Positions 31,555 to 42,833 of a stretch of DNA of 64,000 nucleotides are shown piece after piece (within the stretch, counting starts at the first letter, position 1; every line of letters starts with the position of its first letter). Source of the DNA: Leishmania mexicana MHOM/GT/2001/U1103 (taxonomy: Eukaryota > Euglenozoa > Kinetoplastea > Trypanosomatida > Trypanosomatidae); assembly GCF_000234665.1 (NCBI RefSeq), contig NC_018312.1, positions 62,001 through 126,000 on the forward strand, given 5' to 3'. Under the pieces are notes generated by a model. It was not told the DNA's origin. It was given only the letters and a program-made list of their open reading frames with translations, and did not search any database. Position numbers and translations under genes: made by a program.

Positions 31555-33567
31555 GTGTGTGTGTATGTGTGTTTGGGTGGGTGGGCGTTGGGGTAGGTGT
31601 TTGAGCGCGTAGGAGCGTGTGGGATAAAGGAGCACTCCTTTTCTTTTTTTGTGAATCTGCTCTTGTCAGCGCGTGTTGTGTGTCTCTTGTTGCAGAGAAG
31701 GTGCCGACGCGGGTCGGGTAAGGGAAGGCAGGGTGGGGAGGGTTTATGGATATGTATGAAAGCAAACCTTGGATCGTGTGCGGGTGTGTATGCGCAACCG
31801 TCTGGGTGTGCGTGTAACGCGCGTGGAGCTGCGGGGTTAATTTCAAGGATGTGCGTGCACCCGGCGCGAGGGCAGCTCGAGTGAGGCAACGCTTGACAAC
31901 ACGAGAAGATCAGAAAACAGAGCAATAAAAAAGAGCGAAGGTCGGAAAAGAAAGTCCTTGACCGATATGTGCAACGGTGTGCGTGTTGGCATGTATACAC
32001 GTATGTAGGCGTACGAGCAGCAACGCCAACAGAGTACAGACAGTGAGTCGAAGCGATACAACGAAGAAAAGTTGAGAGGCAAACGCAACATCAAAACGAA
32101 CGCACCACACGCGCACGCGCATCATGACATGCGCACATGTACGCAGGGACGTACACACACGCAAACGGTGTGTGTGTGTGTGTGTGTGTACAATCAGCCG
32201 GGAATTCGACGAAACAAATCAGGAGAGAGAGGGTGAGAGTAGGGGAGGAGAGAACAGGAAAGTGAAAGAAGGGAAGAGACGTCAAGGCACGCTGAACGAT
32301 CCCCCTCAGCGCTCAGCGCGGAGCCCCACGATTGGCGCCGTCATGGGCGAAGTTTGGCCGTAGATTTTCGCCACAGCTCTTCTCCAAGTCCTTTGCGTGT
32401 GGGGATGACTGCTAGTCAGGCCAACGTGGAAGTGGGGGAGCTCATAGGAGGGCGAGAGAAGATGCATGGAGAGAAGAGTCGAACGAAGACGAGTTGTTTT
32501 CGCTTATTGCGCATTCTCGTCCGTGTCGCTGCCTCTGTGGTTGCCCGTCAACGGAGACGTCATCTGTCAGAATCCACGCCGCGCCAGATGAGGTTTCGAG
32601 GGAAGGGAAGGGGGCAGGCTGAGAAGGGAAAGGCAGGAGCACAGGAACCGAAAGAGTCAGGATTTCCACACAGCATACATGCACAATGAAAAAGCGAACA
32701 AACTAAAAGAAGGGCGGGAGAGGGGAAGGCCTAAGTGGTGTTGATGCGGAAGTGGAGAGATGAGCGAGGTTAACGGATAGGGTGTGCTGACAGTCGTCGA
32801 TGAGATAGCACGCAACACAGGAGGTGAGAGCAAACAAAGAGATGTCCCAGTCGGCGGCTCCCCTCCCCCTCCCCTCCTTTCAATCACGTCCATCGCGAAT
32901 ACCTCGCTGTACATGCGGAAGGATCCGAAAACGGAAAAGAGGTGTAAGTGGCTCCAGGCAGACAACTCCGAGAGGTCCCTTTCCTCCCCCCCCCCGATCA
33001 AGGCAGTTGGGGGGAGGAGGTTAGTGTACATGTGCGCAACGAGAGTGATGAAATTCAACAACAAAGAGCAGCATTTTCAGATAGCAAAGGCGAAGGGAAA
33101 CCGGGGGAAGGGGGCAAGCACAGCCCGTCTTTGCCCCTTTTTTCCCACAGGGATTCTCCCCCCCCCCTCCTTCTCCTTTGCCAGCAGTACAGAAAGAGCA
33201 AGGAGTCAGGTAGAAAGAGAGGAGGACTGGTCGATCCTGCGGAGCCAAGATCGCAGAGCGGCAAGCAAGGAAGCGATCATTCATGGTCAGAGGATCAGAA
33301 ACACGGAGTGAGAGGGCGCGTTGTCTTCCTCGCTGGTCCCTGCTCCGCCACATCCGCCTATCCACAATCCACAGTACCCAGTCCAGCACCGGCCACGGAA
33401 CTCAAAAAAAAGAGCGCTGCACATCTCCCCCCCCCTTCGCCCGCAAAGGCGAAAGAGAAAGGAGATGCAGCGTTGCCAGCAAGAGAATACACAAACACAC
33501 ACTCACACGGAAAGCAGGGCTGCGTAGGGGAGACTTTGGTCGGAGACAACAACAAGAACCGAGTCGC
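31555..33567. other. Spacer (2.0 kb)
   Basis: It holds the NEK leader region and the CFAP96-like gene's 3' UTR. There is a GT microsatellite at 32168-32189 and C runs near 32985-32995, 33155-33168 and 33427-33435. No gene is recognised. Confidence 0.55.
32168..32189 (+). repeat. (GT)11 microsatellite
   Basis: Perfect dinucleotide repeat in the 5' flank of the NEK gene. Confidence 0.85.
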
Positions 33568-34593
33568 TCAGTAGAACCGGCGAAGGCACGAGGATACTAC
33601 AGACGTCTTCCCGAAGGAGTTCGGCCTCCACACTTCGTTTCTTTTGGGCAGCCGGGCAGCCTCCTCCTTCTCCTTCTGCGCCTGTTTGCGCTGCGCGATC
33701 TTCGACGGCTGCGTCTCATCCGGGTGCACCCACAAGTTGGGGAACGGGTTCAGACAACCCGGTTCGCCGGACCGGTTGGCAGACCCGTAGAACGCGCGCT
33801 CGTGGACTAGGGTAGGAGCAGCCGCAGCTTCCCTCTTGGCCTTGCGCTTCGCAGCAGCGCTATCCGCCGGGGCCTCGTAGGCCGTATACACCGCGGACAC
33901 GCCCGTATTCGGCATCTCGTCGATGTAGGAGTGGCTCACACCAGGAATGTGAAGCGGTGGCCCTAGAGCCTTTGGTGCGGGGCCCTGCTTACGCTCCCTG
34001 CGTGCCCTGTTTGCCTCTGCTGCGGCGTAGTCCTTCTTCCAGTCGTCGTCGTAAGAGGGGTTGCTCAGTAGCAGTCCAGGGTAGCCATACGTGCCCTTCT
34101 TGGCGGGGCTCGTCTTGATGTTGGGCAAGTGCGTCGGCTCCTCCTCCTCCAGCTTCTTTTCCCTCCTCTTCTTCTTCGACTTTCCATCATCCCACGGCTC
34201 CGTCATGTATTCGTACGGGCGATTCTGAAAGCATCCGTAGTAGCTACCGGAGCCGGTGCTCTTCTCCGGGTACGATGAGTAGCAGAACTCTTTGTCAGAG
34301 ATGGCGTTCTTGGTGTTTGTCTTGGAGGCGGCGGTGGCCCGCTTGCCCTCGTCGTAGTCCACCGGCTTACCTCCATTCTGCTCCGAGGAGGCGAGGGTGA
34401 GGAACTTCTTGTCGAAGTAGGCGTCGGGGTGCTGGCCGGGCGGCACACGGCCGCCGATTGTCATGTTCTTGCCCAAGTACCTTGACGGAATGGCATCCTT
34501 CTTGTCATAGGGGTCCGTCTTTTTCGGGTCCGGGTCGGACGACAGGTACGGCGGGTCTTGAAAGAGACCACCATAAACGCTTTTGTCTGTCAT
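33568..34593 (-). CDS. CFAP96/C4orf47-like cilia- and flagella-associated protein
   Basis: The protein has 341 residues from the ATG at 34593 (MTDKSVYGGLFQDPPYLSSDP). Features of the CFAP96 family are visible: an N-terminal GLFQDP segment, PGQHPDAYFDKKFLTL, GSGSYYGCFQNRPYEY, SPAKKGTYGYPGLLLSNPSY and a C-terminal ERAFYGSANRSGEPGCLNPFPNL. The protein is basic, Pro/Tyr-rich and largely without regular structure, as expected of proteins that coat ciliary microtubules. The upstream in-frame extension to 34890 is Ser/Pro/Cys-rich and probably untranslated. It likely acts in the flagellum or basal-body region. Confidence 0.82.
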   Translation of the reverse strand: MTDKSVYGGLFQDPPYLSSDPDPKKTDPYDKKDAIPSRYLGKNMTIGGRVPPGQHPDAYFDKKFLTLASSEQNGGKPVDYDEGKRATAASKTNTKNAISDKEFCYSSYPEKSTGSGSYYGCFQNRPYEYMTEPWDDGKSKKKRREKKLEEEEPTHLPNIKTSPAKKGTYGYPGLLLSNPSYDDDWKKDYAAAEANRARRERKQGPAPKALGPPLHIPGVSHSYIDEMPNTGVSAVYTAYEAPADSAAAKRKAKREAAAAPTLVHERAFYGSANRSGEPGCLNPFPNLWVHPDETQPSKIAQRKQAQKEKEEAARLPKRNEVWRPNSFGKTSVVSSCLRRFY

Positions 34594-35704
34594 GTTAGCG
34601 GCTGTAGAGGATTCGAGAAAGGAGTCCGACGGCGAAAGCGGGTGAGAGAGTGAGTGCGAACTGGAGAAGGCAATAGACGTGTGTGGGAGGAGGGGAGGAA
34701 GAGGGGGACACACGTGTGTGAGGAAGACGGAGAAGGGAATAGAGGTACAGCTTCCTGGAATGTGAGCATCGCTGACAGACGCTGTCTGGCATGGGTTTTG
34801 GGAGCGCGTGTTGGCCAAGGAAGAGATGGCGGTGCACAGCATAGAGCCTTCAGGCTTCGGAAGAAACGCATTGGCACTGAAGCCACGCACTGTACGTCCA
34901 TCGGCGACCGGCAGCGGGCTCGCGTCAAATCACGGATGGAGGAATGGGAAAGGATTACATACGTGAGAGTTAGCGCATAGAACGAGAGACGGATGCGTAC
35001 ACCTCTTGTGCGTAGAGTACCTCCTTGGGGAAGGGGAGGAGGGGTCGTATAAAGGCATCAACACGCGCACACACACACACTCAAGTAAGGGCGACAAGCG
35101 GGCAGCCACACCTTGGTTGGCTGTTGATCCCTCATCACGGTTAGAAGAACGCAAAGAAGAACTCCCACGACAACAGAAAAGAGGGAGAGAGGCACAGGCA
35201 AGTACGCACGCATGCACGCAGACGACAACAACGAATACACACACACACCCGCAAGATAAAAACAGAAAGGCACCACAGAAGTGACCCAGAGCGCATGGTG
35301 CCTCGTCGCCCCCTTTCGCACCTGCGATCTTGCGCAGGGCGCCAAGTCCCCCACTCCGTAGCTGTAGGGCTAGCGGCCCTCCCTTTTCGTTTCCATCCTC
35401 GCCCCCTCCTCCCGCTGCGGTGTAGGCACTCACCTGCGTCACAGCGGACAGCGCCGTCAAGGTAACGCACACAAGCACCAAGTCGCTGCCCAGCGCCCGA
35501 TCAACGAGGGGTTCATGACGTGGAAGTCAGAACGCACTCTCTATTGTCGCCGACAGCCGCAACGGATGACGTGTGGGGGTGCAGCGTTTACGCGCATACG
35601 CATACGTAGAGAACAACGAGCCAGTTCACCACAGCAGGGGCGTGACGCACTGCAAACCAGGGTGCAAGAAAAATGAGCCGCAGGAATGGAAGCAGGAGTG
35701 GAGA
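34594..35704. other. Spacer (1.1 kb) with a coding-like relic
   Basis: This is the 5' flank of the CFAP96-like gene and the 3' flank of CTR9. Most is purine-rich with CA repeats, but 35270-35580 is GC-rich and reads like a decayed protein-coding segment on the minus strand (listed separately). Confidence 0.55.
35270..35580 (-). pseudogene. Possible relic of a PSMD5-like helical-repeat gene
   Basis: One minus-strand frame reads RHPLRLSATIESAF, a TGA, then LPRHEPLVDRALGSDLVLV, CVTLTALSAVTQVSAY, a Gly/Asp/Glu insert, LQLRSGGLGALRKIAGA and CALGHFCG, after which it runs into GT-rich DNA. There is no ATG in this frame. The order of helices loosely resembles the central part of the proteasome chaperone PSMD5 (S5b). 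Base composition contrasts with the purine-rich flanks. This is pattern matching by eye; a chance GC-rich frame is possible. Confidence 0.3.
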
Positions 35705-38326
35705 TTACGGCATCCCGTCCTCCTCTTCCCCCAGCGCCGCTGGCGGCTCGTCTACCGGCATCGTATCCTGCAAGGCATCCGCCATTGTCGCCGCAAGCAA
35801 GTCCGCGTTCAGCAGCACCGCCGGTTGCTGAATTCGGCTTTGACGAAAGCGTGCGTACACGTCTGCCTCCGCCAGCTTGCGCTCCTCCGCCTTCTGGTGC
35901 TCCGCCAACTCCTCCTCCTCTTGTCGGCGCTCCTGCTCGGCCTTGTGCGACGCGAACACGCGCCGCCATCCCTCCTCCGACTGCGCCAGCTCCTTCGCCC
36001 GCTGCTGGCCAGCCTCCACAAGCGTGTGCACAGTGGCACGGTGGCGCTCGCAGTAGGCGCTGATGGATCGAAGGTAGCGCTTGGCGCGACTCATCAACTC
36101 GTACTTGCCCTTGATGCTATCCAGGAAAGCGGTGCCCTGCTGCCCGGCCTCGAGGTGGGCAAGAAGCGACTCACCCTGCGCCGTCGTAAGGGCGCGGGTG
36201 CCTTTCAGTCCATCAACGAAGGCCATGAAGTGCAGCAGGGCTGTATTGTACACCAGCATCGGATCCTCACCTGGTGCCTTGATGGAGGCAGTGTGGATCA
36301 GCTCTAGGGCCTCCGCGTACCGACCCTCGGTAGCCACGCAGTACGAGTACATTGCGTCCTGCTCCGATGTGCGCGTCGGCATGCGCGCAAAGTAGTCCGC
36401 GGCTTGCTTGTAGCCGTGGCTGAGCATCTTCACGTTGGCGCGGTGAGCGTCGACGTTGCTTGTCGGCATAGTGGAAAGCGGGGTCACCTCACTCACGCTG
36501 TTCAGCATCGCTTCAGCGGCGTCGCCGCGCCGCTCCAGTCCGTCGCAGCACGCGTAGCCGTGGGCTGCGAGAATGTTGCGTGGGTCCTTGGCAAGGGCCT
36601 CCCGATAAAAGGAGCGCGCCGAGGCGAGCAGCTTCGGCCACTGCGAGGACGATTGCTGGCACGCTTGTAGAGAGGTGGAACCGACGGCCAGAGCAACAGG
36701 AAGCTGCGACTCGGAGGCGTTAACCCTCTTGAAGATAGCCAGCGCCTCCTTCGCGCTTGACGTCTCCATGTACAGCTGCGCCATGCATGTCTGGGCCGTG
36801 GCCTCCATCGGGTGCACCTTCAGCAGCCACTGCAGCCACGCCATGGCCTGCTGCAGCTGACCTGCCTCCTTCGCCAGGAAATGCAAGCGGTAGTACGGTG
36901 CAGCAAAGGTGCTGTGGTGCTTGACGAGGTACACGTAAAGTTGCCGCGCGCGCGCCTGCTCCCGCTTCTCAAGCAGCAGGGCCAGGTTGTACAACAGCGG
37001 CACATAGGAGACGTCCACTGCGGTGTTGGACATGAGGAAGGCCGCCCCTAGCTCCGCGTCCACGATGCCCTGCACCGCCTCCACATCCCCTGAGAGGATG
37101 GCGAGGTTGGCACTCAGCTTCCAGCTAGAGGGCAGTTTTAGCTCCCGCTGAACAGCACGCACCTGCGCGCAGATCCGTCTGCAGTGCTCCGTGTCTAGAC
37201 GGGAACATACGGCGGCCAAAGCCCACGAGTTCACGTCGCCCTGCGCCACTGTCATGGTCAGTGTGTGACTGTAGCGAAGGGCCTTGCTGTGTCGGCCCGC
37301 CCGCGTGGCAAGAATGGCGAGCATCTGTAGCACCTCCTTCTCGTTGGGCCATGTCCTGTTCACCTCCATCAGCAGCGTCTCCGCGTCGCCGTGGCGGTTG
37401 GCGTGCATCAGTAGTCGGGCGTAGTGGATACGGGCGGCTAAGAGGTTCGGGTTCGCCCGCACGGCGGCCTCGAGGAGCGGCTGCGCCGCCCCCACCTCGC
37501 CACAGGCGAGCAGCAGCCGGCCCTCGTGGAAGTCGACCAGCGCCATTTCCTCAGGTGAGGCCGTCTGCCGCACATACCGCAGCAGACTACGCAGCCGCCC
37601 CATAGAGCTCTTCAGCCGCCCGTCCTCCAAGGAGCGGAAGTAGGCTAAGTCACACACTTTCAGCAGCACCGTCGTGTTCTGAGGCATCAACTGCTTGAGA
37701 CGCATCACGGCCGTGTGGATCTGTGGCAGCATGCGAAGGTCAATGTAGACGGCCAGCAGGCCCAGCCACGCGAGCTCATCATCGGGGTGCACCTCGATGG
37801 CGCGCTCAAGGATGCGCCGGGCATCCACGAGTCGCTGCAGCCGGAAGGCGCACAGGCCCATTCCGACCCGCACCACAGGCGGCGTCTTTTCGGAGCCAAG
37901 CATCTTCAACGTGTAGCAGTACTGCCCGTAGCTCTTCTCGTATTGACTAGTGAGGTAGTACACGGCGGCGAGACACACCATGGCGGCCCCAAAGCCCTCG
38001 CACCGCTCTACTGCCGTCTCCAGCCGCCTTCGTGCTGTGGTCAGATCGCCACGCGCCATGGCGGCAATGCCTTCTAAGTAGCTCTGCACAGGCACCCGCA
38101 CCGGCTCGCCGGGAGCGAGCTGCGCGGTGATGGCCGTGACGTCCATGCTACCCTTCATCGCAGCCAAGGTGGCGCGCAGGCAGTGGATTGACAGCAGCTC
38201 ATTTACATTATGCTCGGACTTGGCCGCATCTTCTAGTATGAGCTGCGCCGCATCAACATTACCGCTGCGGAATTCGTCCAACGCCCGCATCGTCGTGATG
38301 CTTGCCGTGGTTGCTACCGCCGTCAT
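35705..38326 (-). CDS. CTR9: CTR9, TPR subunit of the Paf1 complex
   Basis: The protein has 873 residues from the ATG at 38326 (MTAVATTASITTM). It is composed of tetratricopeptide repeats from about residue 20 to 770: examples are YLEGIAAMARGDLTTARRRLE, GMGLCAFRLQRLVDARRILERAIEVHP, FHEGRLLLACGEVGAAQPLLE and YNTALLHFMAFVDGLKGTRAL. A Glu/Gln/Lys-rich coiled coil (about 790-830) and an acidic C-terminal tail follow. Length, the TPR array and the LWLG-like AWLGLLAVYID region fit CTR9 of the Paf1 elongation complex, which works with RNA polymerase II on chromatin. A less specific TPR protein is the alternative. Confidence 0.8.
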   Translation of the reverse strand: MTAVATTASITTMRALDEFRSGNVDAAQLILEDAAKSEHNVNELLSIHCLRATLAAMKGSMDVTAITAQLAPGEPVRVPVQSYLEGIAAMARGDLTTARRRLETAVERCEGFGAAMVCLAAVYYLTSQYEKSYGQYCYTLKMLGSEKTPPVVRVGMGLCAFRLQRLVDARRILERAIEVHPDDELAWLGLLAVYIDLRMLPQIHTAVMRLKQLMPQNTTVLLKVCDLAYFRSLEDGRLKSSMGRLRSLLRYVRQTASPEEMALVDFHEGRLLLACGEVGAAQPLLEAAVRANPNLLAARIHYARLLMHANRHGDAETLLMEVNRTWPNEKEVLQMLAILATRAGRHSKALRYSHTLTMTVAQGDVNSWALAAVCSRLDTEHCRRICAQVRAVQRELKLPSSWKLSANLAILSGDVEAVQGIVDAELGAAFLMSNTAVDVSYVPLLYNLALLLEKREQARARQLYVYLVKHHSTFAAPYYRLHFLAKEAGQLQQAMAWLQWLLKVHPMEATAQTCMAQLYMETSSAKEALAIFKRVNASESQLPVALAVGSTSLQACQQSSSQWPKLLASARSFYREALAKDPRNILAAHGYACCDGLERRGDAAEAMLNSVSEVTPLSTMPTSNVDAHRANVKMLSHGYKQAADYFARMPTRTSEQDAMYSYCVATEGRYAEALELIHTASIKAPGEDPMLVYNTALLHFMAFVDGLKGTRALTTAQGESLLAHLEAGQQGTAFLDSIKGKYELMSRAKRYLRSISAYCERHRATVHTLVEAGQQRAKELAQSEEGWRRVFASHKAEQERRQEEEELAEHQKAEERKLAEADVYARFRQSRIQQPAVLLNADLLAATMADALQDTMPVDEPPAALGEEEDGMP

Positions 38327-40928
38327 GGTGACGGGATGAAGAGAGTGATGGCGGGGTGGGAAAGCACCAGCACACGGCGCCAGAGAAAACGAAGGAGGAG
38401 GATGTGTGCTGGTGGGCGGGAGGAGGGGAAGGACAAGCTGAAAGCACGCGCGAAAAAAAAACCTTCACTGAAGAAAAAGGACCCACAGACAGGCACACGC
38501 ACCGACTAGCACACGCTGACGCACAGATGGTGTTACAGACACAGGCACACACAGGCGCGTCGTACACAAATAGGGAAAACACAACGGAGGAACAGTCAGA
38601 GGGAAAACAAAGGGTGGCGAGAGAGAGCAGAGAGCGGCCAAAAACGTAGTGTGTATCGAAACGGAGGAAGCGGGACTAAGAGAGTGTTGCCTCACGCGCG
38701 TGTCGCTGTCGCTCCACACACACACACAGAAACTTACGTTCTCTTGGCACTCCTACCGTCCTTAGCCTTATTCGTCCCCCTTACGCAGCGCCAAGCAACA
38801 AGACAGCTCCACAAGAAGAATAACAATGCACAAGCACGAAGTGGAGAGGGAACAGAAGTGAGGAACAACTGCGTAGCTGGGGCAGCGCACAGACACACAC
38901 CGAGACACACACACAGAGCGAGAGATTGTGGTCAAAAGCGCTCCTCGCCCTTGATGCGCCTTGTTCCCTCCAGAGGCGGGGGAAGGACCGTCCTCCAGAC
39001 ACACACACACTTTTTAGGGAACGAGCAAGCGGACGCCGTCACTAGTACCGCGGCACCGTCGGATGAGGAAGCCGGCAGATCGATGTCGTGGAGTTGGGAG
39101 GAGGAGCGTGGAGGCGTACGCAGGCCTGCGCACGCTGCCAACTGTGCAGCACCGCTAGTCCCCGTGAACGATGAATAGACGGCGCTCAGTGAGCTCTACA
39201 AGGGGTGTAGGGCGAGTAGAACGCACAGCCAAAGAAGGTGAGTGCTAAGCGTGTAAGGAGAGGTGATTGTAGTGCGTACAAAGGACACCGGGCACACGCA
39301 CGCACACGCACACAGACACAGACACGTGTACACACTCACGGAGCTTTTCGGGAGCTGTCGGTAAAGCGGCCAGGTACACGCAGATAGGTGCACCGTGGGC
39401 AGCGAGAAAACGAGGAGGAGACAGAGAGAGACGGACAAAAGAAGGGTCGAGACGAGAGAGAATACGGCGAGAGAGAGTGCACGGTGTACACAGCTCAGAC
39501 ACATGCGCACACACTGCACAGAACTGACAACGTGCCCATCTTTTCTCTGTCTTCTTCTGCCACGGCGACGAAAAAAAGGGGGGGGAGGGCAGCAGACCTC
39601 CCCCACCCCCTCCCCCCGCCCACACACACAAACGCGCACACCGTATCCCCGCATGTGCGTGCGTGCACGTAAGGGCAGCAGCGGCATTCGCTTTGTTTTC
39701 TTTCTCTCTCCCTCTCAACAAAGTGAATGTGCAGGGAGAGTTGCAATACGCCTGCAGTGCGCGCCGGTGTCTTGGCCGTTTCCTGTCATCTCTTCACCCA
39801 TGCTCTGAGAGTGGAGAGGATAGGACACCAAACATGCGCACGCCAGTATGATCAGCCTCCCTTCGCCACCCATGCACGCGCCACTTCCACTGTCCTTGCT
39901 CGCTCAATGCAGTCTTCGCCCGAGTCCGTGCGCCTGCTCTCCCCACGCGACTGTGACACGTGCCAAGGCTTACGATTGGTGCTTTTTCGCACTTTTTTAC
40001 TTTCCTTTTCGCTTATCGTGTCCTTGAAAGCGGGCGAGCGCCTTTGCGCGCTGGCCGGATCTTTACCCGTCTACCTCACCGCAGCCCTTGAGGAGGAGCC
40101 AGCGGCCAAAGCCTACACGCGCACTCTGGTAGCCCCACCCCCTCTCCTCCTCTTCCTCCTCCCCAGAAACGCACACACGCACACACAAAAAAAAGAGACC
40201 GGAAGAGAAGGGGGGACGGAATATGGCCAGACCCCTGCACGGAGGCACCGTTGAAACCGTTGAGTGAGTGTGTGCGCGTGCGCAGCGAGAAACACACGGA
40301 GGGGAGACAGAAAAAAGACAACCTGCGCAGCATGTCGTGATCGGGCGATGGATGCAGAGGAGTGAGGGTGGAGGAAGCGCATGCTGGTACACACTCGACT
40401 CGTCCATGGCTGCCCACAACGCTGGCGAGGGCTCACGGCAGATAATGGGCTACCGAGAAGACGTCGATCTTTGTCTGTGTTCACATTGGCGCCTCCTCTT
40501 CTCGGACATCCTCGTCGCCCCATCAGGGATCTCCCTGCGGTTGGAGCTTTCACCTCCCTCCCCCCTCTACGCCGCCGCATGGCTGCCACCTCTCCACGTG
40601 CACCTATACCACCTGCGTACACGCACTCGATCCCTCCTTCCACGTAATACGTGAGCGCTTCAAGTCAAGTATTTCCTGAGCTTCTTCTTATCATTGGGGT
40701 GGCGGCCCTCTGCACGAAGCCCCTCAGCGTCCTCTTCCGCCTTCGTGTGACCGCTCCACATACTGCCTACTCCCCTTTCTTCGCTTCTCCTCACTGTTGC
40801 CCCCTGCGACCAGCAGCACAGATGTGTGCAGCGGCGCACATCGGTGTGCGAGCACAGCAGAAAAGGAAACGGAGAGAAGAGAGAGGCGGTTGGAGATGCG
40901 CCGTGCCACTGCTGCATTGGTCGTCTTT
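38327..40928. other. Long spacer (2.6 kb)
   Basis: It lies between CTR9 and the NSUN-like gene. CA repeats (38460-38740, 38890-39010, 39295-39330), G and C runs near 39577-39620, and mixed-composition DNA at 39750-40650. An ATG-less minus-strand frame at 38990-39200 looks weakly coding-like. No gene is supported. Confidence 0.5.
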
Positions 40929-42833
40929 TTAGTGCGTCGCCGCATCTGCTGCCGGCGCGTAGGCGTTCTCTCTGGCCGCATCGCCATCCTCTGCAGCGCC
41001 TTCCTGCCCCTCCTCGGCCGACTCCACCAGTGGTAAGTTCAAAGCCAGCCTGCACACTGTCACTTGCCAGCCTGCTACGTGAGCAACAAGCTTGCCCAGC
41101 TTCGTGGACTTCTCTGCAGCTACGTAGATAGGCCCCCCAACCGCCCAGGAGGTGGTGAGGACAAAGCTCGGTGGCAGGTCCTCGGTGAGCTGACCGGTCT
41201 TGGCGCTAAAATCGGCATACGACATCGGCGTCTCCGCAGCCAACTCCAGCAGCAGGGACGGCGTCACCGAGACAAGGAAGTTGGAGGGCAGAAAGGGCAC
41301 GAGGTCAGCCACGCCGTCTGTGCAGAAGCGCAGCTTTTCGTTGCTGTACTTTAGCACGGACTCGAACACCTTCGAGCCGACGTGCACGACCCGACAGCCC
41401 AGCTGCTGGCTTAGCGAAATGGCGTCCGAGTTGGCCAGGTACACCTTCTGGTAACGCGCCTCCTCGTTGCGGACGATGAGGTGGTCATAGGGGAACGTGT
41501 CGGGCAGCGCGAGCGCCTTCTGCAGGGTCGCCCGCATACCAACCGAGAGGGGTTTCATGGGTGCATCCGTCCCCTTCGCATCAGAGGCGGACTCAGTCCT
41601 CACACGCACATCCTCCGGTACTGCCGTGACACAACGCAGCGCCGCCACAAAGAAGCCGCCAGTGTCCTGTGTGTGGGGCAGGATGCGGCGGGTGCGCTCG
41701 ATGTGCTGCTCCACGAGCAGTTCAGTGTTCGCGAACATGCTCGGTGCGTACTGAAAAGTGCGGCGATCCGTCTGGGCCTCCATGAACGCCTTCGCGTCCT
41801 CGTAGTTGTGCAGCGTTGTCGTGAGGTCTCGTGTGGTGACCGTCCATGAAGTCATGCCAGGCGAAGCGCAGAGCCCGTGGAGCAGCGGCGTAGGGTCCAT
41901 CAGTTCGAAGGTGCCCTTCGTCTGCGCCAGGCAGGCTGAAACGACTGCTTCGTCTTCGACGGGGTTAAGGCTGCAGGTGGAGTACACCACAATTCCACCC
42001 GACTTGCAAGATGCCATGCCGCGCAGCAACACGCGCATCTGGGTGTGGTGTAGGTTGGCCCCCTGGAGAGAGTCCCAGCGAGGCCACATATCAATGGACT
42101 TGCGCAGCGTTCCATCACCGGAGCACATCACATCGCACAAGACGCGATCGAAGCGCTCCGCCAATGGCAGCAAAGGAAAGCGCGTGGCGTCTGTGTTTGT
42201 GATGATGAGGTGGAGATTTGCGCCAGCGGCACGGTTGGTTTGATGGTGCAGCACGTCCAAGCGCGAAGCTTTGACGTCGTTCGCCACCACAACTCCCCTC
42301 TCGGGCTCGCCAGTTAGGAGGAGCTCGAGGATCTGCGACGTCTTGCTTCCCGGCGCGGCGCACATGTCCAGCACCCGCATCCCAGGCTCCACCTGCAGCA
42401 GGAGAGGAGGCAGCATGCTAACGGTCTCCTGTCGAGTCAGGTAGCCGCCCTCGTTCATCGCGGAGACAATCTTCTTCAACGCCTGGTTCGCCTTCTTGCG
42501 CTTCAAGTCGCCGCGGCTGACGCCGAACTGAATCGCTCGCTGCGCCGGGAAGAATGGGATGCGCTTGCTCTCGAAGACTTCAGAGAGGTGCTGCGTGACG
42601 AACGCATCCACAGCGTCCACCTGTGGCACTGCGCAGTTGAACCTGATCGACATGGGCAGCCCCGTCTGCAGGCACGACATGAACGCCTCCCACTCCGATG
42701 CAGGGATGACGTTGCCTTTGTAGTACGCCTCAAAAGCCGTGTTCTGCAACGTCGCCAGGTCGCGCACGTCGGTCCTCCACTCATCTGCGCGGCCGCGCTT
42801 GCCGCCACCCTTGCGGTTCTGATTGCGGCTCAT
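40929..42833 (-). CDS. NSUN2/Trm4-like RNA cytosine-5 methyltransferase
   Basis: The protein has 634 residues from the ATG at 42833 (MSRNQNRKGGG); the codon four residues upstream is TTG. The N-terminal FEAYYKGNVIPASEWEAFM block and LTRQETVSMLPPLLLQVEP are close to NSUN2. The methyltransferase core has the SAM-binding motif LDMCAAPGSKTSQ (about 155-167), ANDVKASRLDVL, motif IV DVMCSGDGTLRK (Cys237) and motif VI YSTCSLNPVEDE (Cys287). Both catalytic cysteines are present, but the Pro that normally precedes the motif IV Cys is Met. The C-terminal half resembles the NSUN2 RNA-binding extension. It is expected to make m5C in tRNA. The last 30 residues are acidic and Ala-rich. Confidence 0.9.
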   Translation of the reverse strand: MSRNQNRKGGGKRGRADEWRTDVRDLATLQNTAFEAYYKGNVIPASEWEAFMSCLQTGLPMSIRFNCAVPQVDAVDAFVTQHLSEVFESKRIPFFPAQRAIQFGVSRGDLKRKKANQALKKIVSAMNEGGYLTRQETVSMLPPLLLQVEPGMRVLDMCAAPGSKTSQILELLLTGEPERGVVVANDVKASRLDVLHHQTNRAAGANLHLIITNTDATRFPLLPLAERFDRVLCDVMCSGDGTLRKSIDMWPRWDSLQGANLHHTQMRVLLRGMASCKSGGIVVYSTCSLNPVEDEAVVSACLAQTKGTFELMDPTPLLHGLCASPGMTSWTVTTRDLTTTLHNYEDAKAFMEAQTDRRTFQYAPSMFANTELLVEQHIERTRRILPHTQDTGGFFVAALRCVTAVPEDVRVRTESASDAKGTDAPMKPLSVGMRATLQKALALPDTFPYDHLIVRNEEARYQKVYLANSDAISLSQQLGCRVVHVGSKVFESVLKYSNEKLRFCTDGVADLVPFLPSNFLVSVTPSLLLELAAETPMSYADFSAKTGQLTEDLPPSFVLTTSWAVGGPIYVAAEKSTKLGKLVAHVAGWQVTVCRLALNLPLVESAEEGQEGAAEDGDAARENAYAPAADAATH

